This document shows positions 7,741 through 14,210 of a DNA stretch of 14,636 nt, piece after piece. Where the stretch lies: the NCBI GenBank assembly GCA_018056045.1, contig JAGPGI010000026.1:1-14636 (forward strand), given 5' to 3'. The notes under the pieces are model-generated. The model was not told the origin of the DNA and did not search any database. It worked only from the letters and a program-made list of their open reading frames with translations. The translations under genes and the position numbers were made by a program. This stretch comes from Paracoccus sp. (in: a-proteobacteria). Lineage in GTDB: Bacteria > Pseudomonadota > Alphaproteobacteria > Rhodobacterales > Rhodobacteraceae. How positions within the stretch are numbered: the stretch's first letter is position 1; every line of letters begins with the position of its first letter.

Positions 7741-7767
7741 TTTCATAAAATATTCAGAGATATGAAA
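7741..7767. repeat. AT-rich inverted repeat just after tRNA-Phe
   Basis: TTTCATA (7741-7747) and its perfect reverse complement TATGAAA (7761-7767) are separated by 13 bases, beginning 6 bases after the tRNA CCA. No T-run follows, so it is not a standard terminator; it could shape 3' processing or be chance. Confidence 0.4.
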
Positions 7768-7956
7768 GCGGTGTCCTGGATAGGCATCACTCGTATATCT
7801 GTGGCCACGCAAACGTCCCATACCTATCGGCGTTCATGCGAAAGGCGCTGTGGGTTGCCCCTCAGCGCAGACCAGCCCCCTCATGTTCCGGGCTGTGAAC
7901 CGCAAACCCGCCCCAAGCCCAACTTCGCCTTGCAAATTGCTCCAGCCGCTGTCACA

Positions 7957-7984
7957 TTGACGAGGCAACGTTATTCCCCATGCA
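7957..7984 (+). promoter_or_regulatory. Tentative promoter for the cold shock gene
   Basis: TTGACG (7957-7962) followed after 16 bases by CATGCA (7979-7984) would give a leader of roughly 85 bases, in keeping with the long 5' leaders of cold shock genes. A second TTGACT at 8020-8025 has no convincing -10. The whole 340-base stretch from 7736 to 8076 holds no gene I recognise. Confidence 0.3.
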
Positions 7985-8033
7985 CCTGTCTCCTTCTTGG
8001 TCTCAGTCTGTGTTTTGGCTTGACTGAGGCCGG

Positions 8034-8055
8034 GTCGTCGCACAACGCGGACGAC
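8034..8055 (+). promoter_or_regulatory. Hairpin in the cold shock gene leader
   Basis: GTCGTC (8034-8039) and GACGAC (8050-8055) are perfect complements with a 10-base loop. The hairpin ends 6 bases before the AAAGGAGAG ribosome site, where it could affect temperature-dependent translation. Regulation by it is an inference. Confidence 0.35.
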
Positions 8056-8076
8056 ACATATAAAGGAGAGATCACG

Positions 8077-8283
8077 ATGGCAAACGGCACCGTGAAATGG
8101 TTCAACCCCACCAAAGGTTTTGGCTTCATCGCCCCTGAAGATGGCGGCAAAGATGTCTTCCTGCACATCTCGGCGGTCGAGCGCGCCAACCTGCGCACCA
8201 TCGAAGACGGGCAGCGCGTGACCTTCGAAATCGAGTCCGGGCGTGACGGCCGGCAGTCGGCTCGGGATCTGGCACTGGCCTGA
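8077..8283 (+). CDS. Cold shock protein (CspA family)
   Basis: A 68-aa single cold-shock domain that binds single-stranded RNA/DNA and melts RNA structure. It begins MANGTVKWFNPTKGFGFI, with RNP1 (KGFGFI) and RNP2 (VFLHIS), and ends with the usual RQSARDLALA. The length is the family standard. The start at 8077 is set by AAAGGAGAG (8062-8070) and by the domain beginning at residue 1; a longer in-frame extension upstream to 7636 runs through tRNA-Phe and is not real. It is a single-gene unit with a long leader and its own terminator. Confidence 0.96.
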   Translation: MANGTVKWFNPTKGFGFIAPEDGGKDVFLHISAVERANLRTIEDGQRVTFEIESGRDGRQSARDLALA

Positions 8284-8313
8284 ACTGAGCTGAACTGAAC
8301 TGAACTGAACTGA
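8281..8313 (+). repeat. TGAAC pentanucleotide tandem repeat that starts with the csp stop codon
   Basis: Six consecutive 5-base units (TGAAC, TGAGC, then TGAAC four times) plus a final TGA. The first TGA is the csp stop codon. As the unit length is 5, TGA recurs in all three frames of the + strand. It lies between the gene and its terminator. Confidence 0.9.
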
Positions 8314-8319
8314 TGATAG

Positions 8320-8348
8320 ACCCGGCCCGGAAACAGGTCGGGTTTTTT
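8320..8348 (+). terminator. Rho-independent terminator of the cold shock gene
   Basis: ACCCGGCC (8320-8327) pairs with GGTCGGGT (8336-8343) with one G-U pair and an 8-base loop, followed by six T (8343-8348). Confidence 0.85.
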
Positions 8349-8840
8349 CATTCGGCTTCTCATGAGATCGAAATTCGAGAGCTTCCCCCGGCGCGCCGCC
8401 CGGAAACCGTGATGGATCACATGACGGCCGAAGCCCGGCATCTGCTGCCGACATGGCCAGGGCGAAGCGAATGCAACACATCAAACAACGCCGCGACCTT
8501 GGCCAGGCTCGGGCGCCACTGATCTCTTGCGGAGCAGCGTGGTTCAGCCACTGCAGGGGTATAGATTTCATCAATCGCAATGGGTTGCATGAGCATTTGT
8601 CGGGTTTGATGCGGATCCCTCAACGAGATGTTGATCGCATGGCACCCCTTTACTGGCAGGTCCAGAAGGTCCCGGAAACGCTGTCGATCCTTCTGGATAT
8701 GTCGCGAAACCGGTTCCGCTGGGGCCTCGTCCATGAACGAGCAAAGCACGAATCGTGAGAGCAGGAACTGGTGCATGACCAGAGCCACTCATTCGGGCGG
8801 AACTCCGTTCATCGCGGGTCATCAACAACAGATTTTGCGG
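8349..8840. other. About 490 bases with no recognisable gene
   Basis: Between the csp terminator and tRNA-Leu the base composition is visibly less GC-rich and codon use less biased than in the neighbours. Open frames exist on both strands (+ 8453-8758, 101 aa; - 8417-8788, 123 aa) but neither has a family I recognise, a good ribosome site or the strong GC3 of real genes here. It may be a decayed gene or an insertion remnant next to the 3' end of tRNA-Leu. I see no terminal inverted repeats. Confidence 0.5.
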
Positions 8841-8924
8841 TGGTACCCGAGGTCGGACTCGAACCGACATGACTTGCGTCGGCGGATTTTGAATCCGCTG
8901 CGTCTACCATTCCGCCACTCGGGC
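8841..8924 (-). tRNA. tRNA-Leu (anticodon CAA)
   Basis: On the minus strand the acceptor GCCCGAG pairs with CTCGGGT (first pair G-U), followed by A and an encoded CCA at 8841-8843. The anticodon loop TTCAAAA carries CAA (8891 to 8889 on the complement), so it reads UUG. The long variable arm (GAC GCAA GTC core) marks it as class II, as expected for leucine; the T arm GTCGG/CCGAC encloses TTCGAGT. Its length of 84 bases is normal. Confidence 0.97.
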
Positions 8925-8994
8925 CTGAGCATCCGGGTAAAATGTCGCGCGACGATTTGCAAGGCCCCAGATCAATATTGCGTCCGACGACGGC

Positions 8995-9045
8995 GGGGGG
9001 CTTTGCGCCCCCCGAACCCCCCTCAGGATATTTACATGAGGAGAA
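8995..9045. repeat. G-run/C-run hairpin with TCAGGATATTT tail, probable Rhodobacterales intergenic repeat
   Basis: GGGGGGC (8995-9001) and GCGCCCCCC (through 9013) form a 7-bp stem with a 5-base loop; a second C-run (9017-9022) and TCAGGATATTT (9023-9033) plus ACATGAGGAGAA follow. From memory, elements with a G-run/C-run hairpin and a (C)CAGGATATTT-like tail recur between genes in Rhodobacteraceae. It lies in the 134-base gap just after lipA, where it may end lipA transcription before tRNA-Leu, although no T-run is present. Confidence 0.5.
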
Positions 9046-9058
9046 GCGCGGGCGGGAC

Positions 9059-10006
9059 TTATGCCCGGCCCAGTTTTTCCAGACGCGCCTCGCGCAGGCG
9101 CGCGAAATCGTCGCCGGCGTGATAGGAGGAACGCGTCAGTGGCGTCGCCGAAACCATCAGGAAGCCCTTGCCGAATGCCGCCTTCTCATAGCCGGCGAAT
9201 TCCTCGGGAGTGACGAAGCGGTCGACGCGGTGATGCTTGGGGGTCGGTTGCAGATACTGGCCGATGGTCATGAAATCGATATCGGCGGCGCGCATGTCGT
9301 CCATGACCTGCAGGACGCCCTGACGATCCTCGCCCAGCCCCACCATGATGCCCGATTTGGTGAACATCGTAGGGTCCAGTTCCTTGACCTTCTGCAAAAG
9401 ACGCAGCGAATGGAAATAGCGCGCGCCGGGCCGCACGGTCGGGTAAAGCCCGGGCACGGTTTCCAGATTGTGGTTGAAGACGTCGGGGCGCGCTTCGACC
9501 ACGGCCTCCAGCGCGCCGGGGCCGGATTTCAGGAAGTCCGGGGTCAGCACCTCGATGGTGGATCCCGGCGAGCGGTGGCGGATGGCGCGGATGGTCTGGG
9601 CGAAATGCTCGGCCCCGCCATCGTCCAGATCGTCGCGGTCGACCGATGTGATGACGACATGCTTCAGCCCCAGCTTGGCCACGGCATGGGCGACGCGGCC
9701 CGGCTCGAATACGTCCAGCGCATCGGGGCGGCCGGTCGCGACATTGCAGAAGGTGCAGCCGCGCGTGCAGATCTCGCCCATGATCATCATGGTGGCGTGG
9801 CCCTGGCTCCAGCATTCGCCGACATTGGGGCAGCCCGCCTCTTCGCAGACGGTCGAAAGCCGGTTTTCGCGCATGATGTCGCGGGTCTGCTTGTAGCCCT
9901 CCGAGGTCGGCGCCTTGACGCGGATCCAAGCCGGCTTCTTGGGTTGCGACTGATCCGGCCTGTGGGCCTTTTCAGGGTGGCGCAGAACCGGGGGCTGATC
10001 CGCCAT
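9059..10006 (-). CDS. lipA: Lipoyl synthase
   Basis: A 315-aa radical-SAM enzyme that inserts two sulfurs into octanoyl-lipoyl domains of 2-oxoacid dehydrogenases and the glycine cleavage H protein. The auxiliary 4Fe-4S cluster cysteines are C54, C59 and C65 ([12 protein letters not shown]); the radical-SAM CxxxCxxC is C80, C84, C87 ([10 protein letters not shown]); the C-terminal RSSYHAG (292-298) supplies the serine ligand of the auxiliary cluster. Length and motifs are complete. The start ATG at 10006 is preceded on the minus strand by AAAGGA at suitable distance and is followed by the typical polar N-terminal extension. It has its own promoter and is divergent from the peroxiredoxin gene. 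Confidence 0.98.
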   Translation of the reverse strand: MADQPPVLRHPEKAHRPDQSQPKKPAWIRVKAPTSEGYKQTRDIMRENRLSTVCEEAGCPNVGECWSQGHATMMIMGEICTRGCTFCNVATGRPDALDVFEPGRVAHAVAKLGLKHVVITSVDRDDLDDGGAEHFAQTIRAIRHRSPGSTIEVLTPDFLKSGPGALEAVVEARPDVFNHNLETVPGLYPTVRPGARYFHSLRLLQKVKELDPTMFTKSGIMVGLGEDRQGVLQVMDDMRAADIDFMTIGQYLQPTPKHHRVDRFVTPEEFAGYEKAAFGKGFLMVSATPLTRSSYHAGDDFARLREARLEKLGRA

Positions 10007-10033
10007 GTCGGTATCCTTTGCTGGTTTGAGCCA

Positions 10034-10062
10034 AACTTAAGGTCTTTTCCGGGCTTGATCAA
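10034..10062 (-). promoter_or_regulatory. Promoter of lipA
   Basis: On the minus strand TTGATC (10062-10057), 17 bases, then TAAGTT (10039-10034): a good sigma-70-type match, about 28 bases before the lipA start codon. The -35 is half of the palindrome TTGATCAA (10055-10062). Confidence 0.55.
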
Positions 10063-10150
10063 CGGCCCGCGATCGGTGCATCTGTCGCATCGATGCCGCA
10101 GCGCAGCATCAATATGACGGGAGGAGCGCAGATTGAAAAAAGGACAAGAC

Positions 10151-10699
10151 ATGAAACAAGGCGATCAGCTTCCCCAAGTGACCTTCCAGACCCGTGTTCG
10201 CGACGAATCCGTCGGCGGCCCGAACCCCTATCGCTGGCAGGCCGTCACCACCCAGGATTACTTCAAGGGCAAGCGCGTGGTGCTGTTCTCGCTGCCGGGC
10301 GCCTTTACCCCGACCTGCTCGACCTATCAGCTGCCGGGCTTTGAAAACGCCGCGGGCGAGATGGCCGAGATGGGTATCGACGCCATCTATTGCCTGTCGG
10401 TCAACGACAGCTTCGTGATGAACCAATGGGCCAAGGCCCAGAACCTGCGTAACGTGCAGGTCATTCCCGACGGCTCGGGCGAGTTCACCGACAAGGTCGG
10501 CATGCTGGTGCGCAAGGACAATCTGGGCTTTGGCGCCCGCAGCTGGCGCTATGCCGCCATCATCGACAATGGCACCGTCGAGGCGTGGTTCGAGGAACCG
10601 GGCCGCATGGATGACTGCCCCGAGGATCCCTATGGCGCCAGTTCACCGGAATCGGTGCTGGCATGGCTGCGCGCCAATCCGGTCAAGGCCGCCGCCTGA
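10151..10699 (+). CDS. Prx5-type peroxiredoxin
   Basis: A 182-aa thiol peroxidase that reduces hydrogen and organic peroxides. PGAFTPTCS carries the peroxidatic C56 with the supporting T53; the VNDSFVM segment and the R-containing KDNLGFGARSWRYAAII region are typical of the Prx5/hybrid-Prx group. Other cysteines are C81 and C156; C156 (in MDDCPEDPYG) could act as resolving cysteine, otherwise glutathione or glutaredoxin would do so. ATG 10151 is chosen because AAGGAC lies just upstream; an in-frame TTG at 10133 is less likely. No fused glutaredoxin domain is present. It stands alone, divergent from lipA, and ends at a strong terminator. A link to protecting Fe-S enzymes such as LipA is possible but rests on position alone. 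Confidence 0.93.
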   Translation: MKQGDQLPQVTFQTRVRDESVGGPNPYRWQAVTTQDYFKGKRVVLFSLPGAFTPTCSTYQLPGFENAAGEMAEMGIDAIYCLSVNDSFVMNQWAKAQNLRNVQVIPDGSGEFTDKVGMLVRKDNLGFGARSWRYAAIIDNGTVEAWFEEPGRMDDCPEDPYGASSPESVLAWLRANPVKAAA

Positions 10700-10713
10700 T
10701 CCACACAGATGCG

Positions 10714-10739
10714 AAAGGGCGCCGCTGCGGCGCCCTTTT
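10714..10739 (+). terminator. Rho-independent terminator of the peroxiredoxin gene
   Basis: AAAGGGCGCC (10714-10723) is perfectly complementary to GGCGCCCTTT (10729-10738); an inner G-C pair leaves a 3-base loop. Four T end the stem. On the minus strand it lies 26 bases after the end of the convergent DUF6456 gene and ends in three T, so it may serve both directions. Confidence 0.88.
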
Positions 10740-10764
10740 CCGTGCCGGGATCCAAGCGCCCCGA

Positions 10765-11952
10765 TCAGCCGATCAGCGGCGATCCGGTGCCGTAGATCTC
10801 GCGGTAATGGCGTTCCAGCCGCTGCAGCGCCAAACGCAGCACGATCTTGCCCGAACGCGCCGACCAGCCCAGCCGGCGCTCGGTCATCTCGATCCCTTCG
10901 AGAAAGCAACAGACGCGCAGGCACATGTCGCCCATGCCAGGCCCCAGTTCGCGCAGCGCCGCCGCGACGCGGTCGCGCGCCCCTTCCGAGCCGCCGCCAT
11001 GGCTGCTGGCATTGCGCGAGACGTCGATGCCGGCCGTCAGAAAGCGGTCCCAGTTCTGGGCCACGCGCGCGCCCATCTGGGCCAGTTCGAAATCCTCGCG
11101 CAACCGCTCGCCTGCGGCCACCAGATCGGCAGCAAGAAAGGGCCGCCCATCCGATTCCCGCCGCCGCGCCAGCATCAAAAGCGGGCTCTCGGCGATATTG
11201 ACCCGCGCCCGGCGCCGGCGGCCATCCTCGGGATCGGTGATCTCGCGGTCTTCCCATTGCCGGTGGCGGTCGGCATGGGTGAACTCGGCCGCCGCCTCGG
11301 CGCATCCCTCGGCTTCGAGGACCGGATCGGCATTGGCGAAATCCTCGCCGCGCGGCATGGCATTGCCGCGCCGCGCCGCCAGCAGCGCGCGCAGCGCTTC
11401 GCGACCCTGCGCCGAAATGGCATAGCGGCTGACCCGCCCCTGCCCGATCTGCTGCACCCAGGCGCGCATCGCCATATGTTCGGCCAATTCGCGGTCCAGA
11501 ATCGCGGTGCGAATGTCGTCGCGGACGATGATCGCCTTTTCCATCCCCTCGGCCACGACCATCTGCGCGCCCGGCTCGGCCAGACGGCGCAGGATGCGGC
11601 TGATCTGGCGCATGCCGGTGCGACCCGGCGCGGGATGCGGCTTGCCCGAGGCTTCGGCGCCCGAGGCGCGCTCGACCGCACGGTCGACCAGCGGATCGTC
11701 GCGGCGCGCCTCAAAGCGGCGGATGCGGCGCAGGATGGTCGAGGCGTGACAGCCCGCCTCTCGCGCCAGCGACCGGATCGATTCGCCTTGCTCGACATGG
11801 CGCAGGTAAAGACGCAGATCGCCATCCCCCGCATCGTCGCAGGCGGCGGTCTCGTCCTTGTGTCCGGGGCGATCGCAGGCCGGGACGCCAATGCCGGATG
11901 GCAGTCCGGCAAGCGAGGCGTCCAAGGCGAAATCTCCCGTCAAAACTGTCAT
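10765..11952 (-). CDS. DUF6456 domain protein with helix-turn-helix regions
   Basis: A 395-aa protein from the ATG at 11952, picked because AAGGA sits 6 bases upstream; frames further upstream enter low-complexity sequence. Residues ~45-87 form a helix-turn-helix (SIRSLAREAGCHASTILRRI). A middle region (~145-190) has the look of a winged helix ending RYAISAQGREALRALL. Residues ~254-385 match DUF6456 as I remember it: ESPLLMLARRR, then GERLREDFELAQ and a MCLRVCCFLEGIEMTERRLGW segment. The family is known from alphaproteobacteria as an uncharacterised, likely DNA-binding protein. It is divergent from the DUF6477 gene with a 217-base gap. The function is unknown; a regulatory role follows from the HTH only. 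Confidence 0.82.
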   Translation of the reverse strand: MTVLTGDFALDASLAGLPSGIGVPACDRPGHKDETAACDDAGDGDLRLYLRHVEQGESIRSLAREAGCHASTILRRIRRFEARRDDPLVDRAVERASGAEASGKPHPAPGRTGMRQISRILRRLAEPGAQMVVAEGMEKAIIVRDDIRTAILDRELAEHMAMRAWVQQIGQGRVSRYAISAQGREALRALLAARRGNAMPRGEDFANADPVLEAEGCAEAAAEFTHADRHRQWEDREITDPEDGRRRRARVNIAESPLLMLARRRESDGRPFLAADLVAAGERLREDFELAQMGARVAQNWDRFLTAGIDVSRNASSHGGGSEGARDRVAAALRELGPGMGDMCLRVCCFLEGIEMTERRLGWSARSGKIVLRLALQRLERHYREIYGTGSPLIG

Positions 11953-12049
11953 GATCATTCCTTCGCTTCCTGAAGACGAACCGGCAGAAGCTCGCCTATG
12001 GGTTGTTCTCATCCTGCAATGGCTTGCGGAACCAGATCCGAGATGCGGC

Positions 12050-12076
12050 AATATTTGCTAAGAATTACTAAATATT
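12050..12076. promoter_or_regulatory. AT-rich inverted repeat between the DUF6456 and DUF6477 genes
   Basis: AATATTT (12050-12056) and AAATATT (12070-12076) are perfect inverted repeats with a 13-base spacer, in the only clearly AT-rich part of the 217-base divergent gap. A site for autoregulation by the neighbouring HTH protein is possible. No convincing -35/-10 pair was found in the gap; TTGAAC at 12126 is a weak -35 candidate for the + strand gene. Confidence 0.4.
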
Positions 12077-12169
12077 TCTTGCTGCTCCGCGCGCAGCTTC
12101 ACGCAATGGCGCAACACACGCATTGGTTGAACATACTCCGAGCAACACAGATCACCCGGAGGAACGACC

Positions 12170-12556
12170 ATGACCATGATGAGCAGCGTGATTGCCTTTG
12201 ACCCCCGCGCCGGTCAGCCCCTGCTGCGTCGCCCGCGCCTGCTGGTGCAGGCGGCGCGCGCCGGCCTTTCAGGCTGGAAGCGCGACCGCGATCTGCGCCG
12301 CGTATTGAAATCCGAGACCCTGCCGCGGCCCGAGGCGGTGCTGGCGCGGCTGCATGCCGAGGAGGCGCGCCACAACCTTGCCCGGCAAGAGAACCGGGCC
12401 GAATACGATCTGCATCGTCACATCATGCTGTTGATCGCGATCCTTGCCGAAACGGCCGAGATCGCACCGCGCGCCGTTCAGCCGGTCGCGCCGCAGCCGC
12501 GCGCACGGGCCGCAATCCCGTTCAAGGTTGCGGCAAAAGCGCCTATTTGCCCCTGA
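12170..12556 (+). CDS. DUF6477 family protein
   Basis: A 128-aa protein, basic and probably soluble. The recognisable family core is LRRPRLLVQAARAGLSGWKR, then RDLRRVL, a charged helix (ARLHAEEARHNLARQENRAEYD) and LHRHIMLLIAILAE. The tail after residue ~100 is Pro/Ala/Arg-rich and likely disordered. No function is known to me. The start is supported by GGAGGA a few bases upstream. It is divergent from the DUF6456 gene, a pairing I recall from other Rhodobacteraceae, which suggests a shared role. Its last 14 bases overlap the end of the convergent HerA-like gene. Confidence 0.8.
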   Translation: MTMMSSVIAFDPRAGQPLLRRPRLLVQAARAGLSGWKRDRDLRRVLKSETLPRPEAVLARLHAEEARHNLARQENRAEYDLHRHIMLLIAILAETAEIAPRAVQPVAPQPRARAAIPFKVAAKAPICP

Positions 12557-14126
12557 AGAGCGAGCCCAGAACCCCGCGCACCAGCGCCTGCCCGCTTTTC
12601 GTGCCAAGCTGGCGCGCGAAACTCTTGCCAAAGGCCTCGACAATGGAATCGGTCGAGGAACTGCGCGAGGTGCGGCTGCGCGGTTTCGGCTCATCGGGAA
12701 TCTGGATCCGCGGGTCATAACGCCGGGCGCGGTTGTGCTCGCGGTCCATGGACCACAAATCCGCATCCCCGCCCTTGGCCCCTGCCGCGGCGCTTTCTTG
12801 CGCGGCTGCCTCGGTGCGTCTGGCCAGAATCTCGGCGGCGGATTCGCGATCCAGCGTCTTGCCGTATTTCAGCGCCATGGGCGAGGCGGCATTCAGCGCC
12901 GCGCGTTCCTCATCCGAAATTGGTCCCAACTGCGCCGAGGGCGGGCGCACCAGTGTGCGCTGCACGACCCCCGGCACGCCCTTCGCCTCCAGGAGCGAGG
13001 TCACCGCCTCGCCGGTGCCGACCGCCTGAATGGCTTCGGCGGTGTCAAAGGCCGGGTTCGGGCGATAATTCTGCGCCGCCATACGCAGCGCCTTCTGATC
13101 CTTGGCGGTAAAGGCACGCAGGGCATGCTGGACGCGGTTGCCAAGCTGGCCCAGCACCGCCTCGGGCAGATCGGCGGGGTTCTGGCTGATGAACCACAGG
13201 CTGACGCCCTTTGAGCGGATCAACCGCGCCACCTGCTCGATCTTGTCGACCAGCGCCGGCGGCGCGTCGTCAAACAGCAGATGCGCCTCGTCGAAGAAAA
13301 AGGCGATGCGCGGCTTGTCGGGGTCGCCCACCTCGGGCAGTTGCTCGAACAGTTCCGACATCAGCCACAGCAGGAAGGTCGCGTAGAGGCGCGGTGAGTT
13401 CATCAGCTTTTCGGCCGACAGGATATTCACCATCCCCTTGCCCGAGGCGTCCAGCCGCATGATGTCGGAAAGCTCCAGCGCGGGTTCCCCGAACAACCGG
13501 TCGCCGCCCTCGTTTTCCAGAACCATCAGCGCGCGCTGGATCGCCCCCACCGAGGCGGTCGAGACATTGCCGTATCTCAGGCTCAGATCCTTGGCATTCT
13601 CGCCGATCCAGACCAGCATGGATTGCAGGTCCTTCATGTCCAGAAGTGGCATCCCCTGCTCGTCGGCGACGCGAAAGGCGATGTTCAGCACCCCCTCCTG
13701 AACGTCGCTCAGCCCCATCAGCCGCGACAGCAGCAGCGGTCCCATCTCGGACGGGGTGGTGCGGACCGGGTGGCCCCGCTCTCCCCAGACATCCCAGAAG
13801 GTGACCGGAAAACCCTCGTATTGCAGTTCGATGCCGATCTGTGCGGCGCGCTTCTGGAAGGGCTCGTTCAGCTTGCCATTCGGATCGCCGGGACGGGCGA
13901 TCCCGGCCAGGTCGCCCTTGATATCAGACATAAAGACCGGCACCCCGGCGCACGAAAATGATTCGGCCAGCGTCTGCAAGGTCACCGTCTTTCCGGTCCC
14001 CGTCGCCCCCGCGATCAGCCCGTGACGGTTGGCATACTTCAAAAGCAACGACTGCGGGCTGGCATACCCCTCGCCGCCACCGCCCACGAAGACCGTTCCC
14101 GCATCCAGATCGACGATTTCAGTCAT
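12543..14126 (-). CDS. HerA-like (DUF853) ATPase
   Basis: A 527-aa P-loop ATPase of the HerA/FtsK superfamily, DUF853 branch. Walker A is GATGTGKT (residues 40-47, K46), followed by MSDIKGDLAG; Walker B is AFFFDEAH with D279 and E280. A sensor-like region (WFISQNPADLPEAVLGQLGNR) and a C-terminal RNA/DNA-binding-like basic tail follow. Archaeal HerA works with the nuclease NurA in DNA end resection; bacterial DUF853 proteins are widely found alone and their role is not established. ATG 14126 is preferred over an in-frame start at 14330 because AGGAGA lies 5-10 bases upstream and the family N-terminus begins here. The ~200 bases upstream show no clear promoter on this strand. Confidence 0.92.
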   Translation of the reverse strand: MTEIVDLDAGTVFVGGGGEGYASPQSLLLKYANRHGLIAGATGTGKTVTLQTLAESFSCAGVPVFMSDIKGDLAGIARPGDPNGKLNEPFQKRAAQIGIELQYEGFPVTFWDVWGERGHPVRTTPSEMGPLLLSRLMGLSDVQEGVLNIAFRVADEQGMPLLDMKDLQSMLVWIGENAKDLSLRYGNVSTASVGAIQRALMVLENEGGDRLFGEPALELSDIMRLDASGKGMVNILSAEKLMNSPRLYATFLLWLMSELFEQLPEVGDPDKPRIAFFFDEAHLLFDDAPPALVDKIEQVARLIRSKGVSLWFISQNPADLPEAVLGQLGNRVQHALRAFTAKDQKALRMAAQNYRPNPAFDTAEAIQAVGTGEAVTSLLEAKGVPGVVQRTLVRPPSAQLGPISDEERAALNAASPMALKYGKTLDRESAAEILARRTEAAAQESAAAGAKGGDADLWSMDREHNRARRYDPRIQIPDEPKPRSRTSRSSSTDSIVEAFGKSFARQLGTKSGQALVRGVLGSLFRGK

Positions 14127-14210
14127 ACTTTCTCCTTGGATCGGCAAAAAAACGCGCGGATGGGACAAAAGGACAATACAACCGTAACGGATTTGTGCCA
14201 GTCTTAACCT

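Noticed and set aside
7636..8076. N-terminal extension of the cold shock protein
   Set aside because: The frame passes through tRNA-Phe and non-coding sequence; the csp domain starts at 8077 behind a good ribosome site.
8942..10117. A 391-codon open frame on the + strand
   Set aside because: It lies opposite lipA, whose motifs are complete; the frame is a by-product of GC-rich codon use.
10663..11973. A 436-codon open frame on the + strand opposite the DUF6456 gene
   Set aside because: It starts inside the peroxiredoxin gene, runs through the strong terminator at 10714-10739, and its composition is that of an antisense shadow; the minus strand has HTH and DUF6456 signatures.
12056..12072. 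CtrA-like site (two TTAG half-sites on the minus strand)
   Set aside because: Half-sites are 10 bases apart instead of the 11 of the TTAA-N7-TTAA consensus and each has one mismatch.
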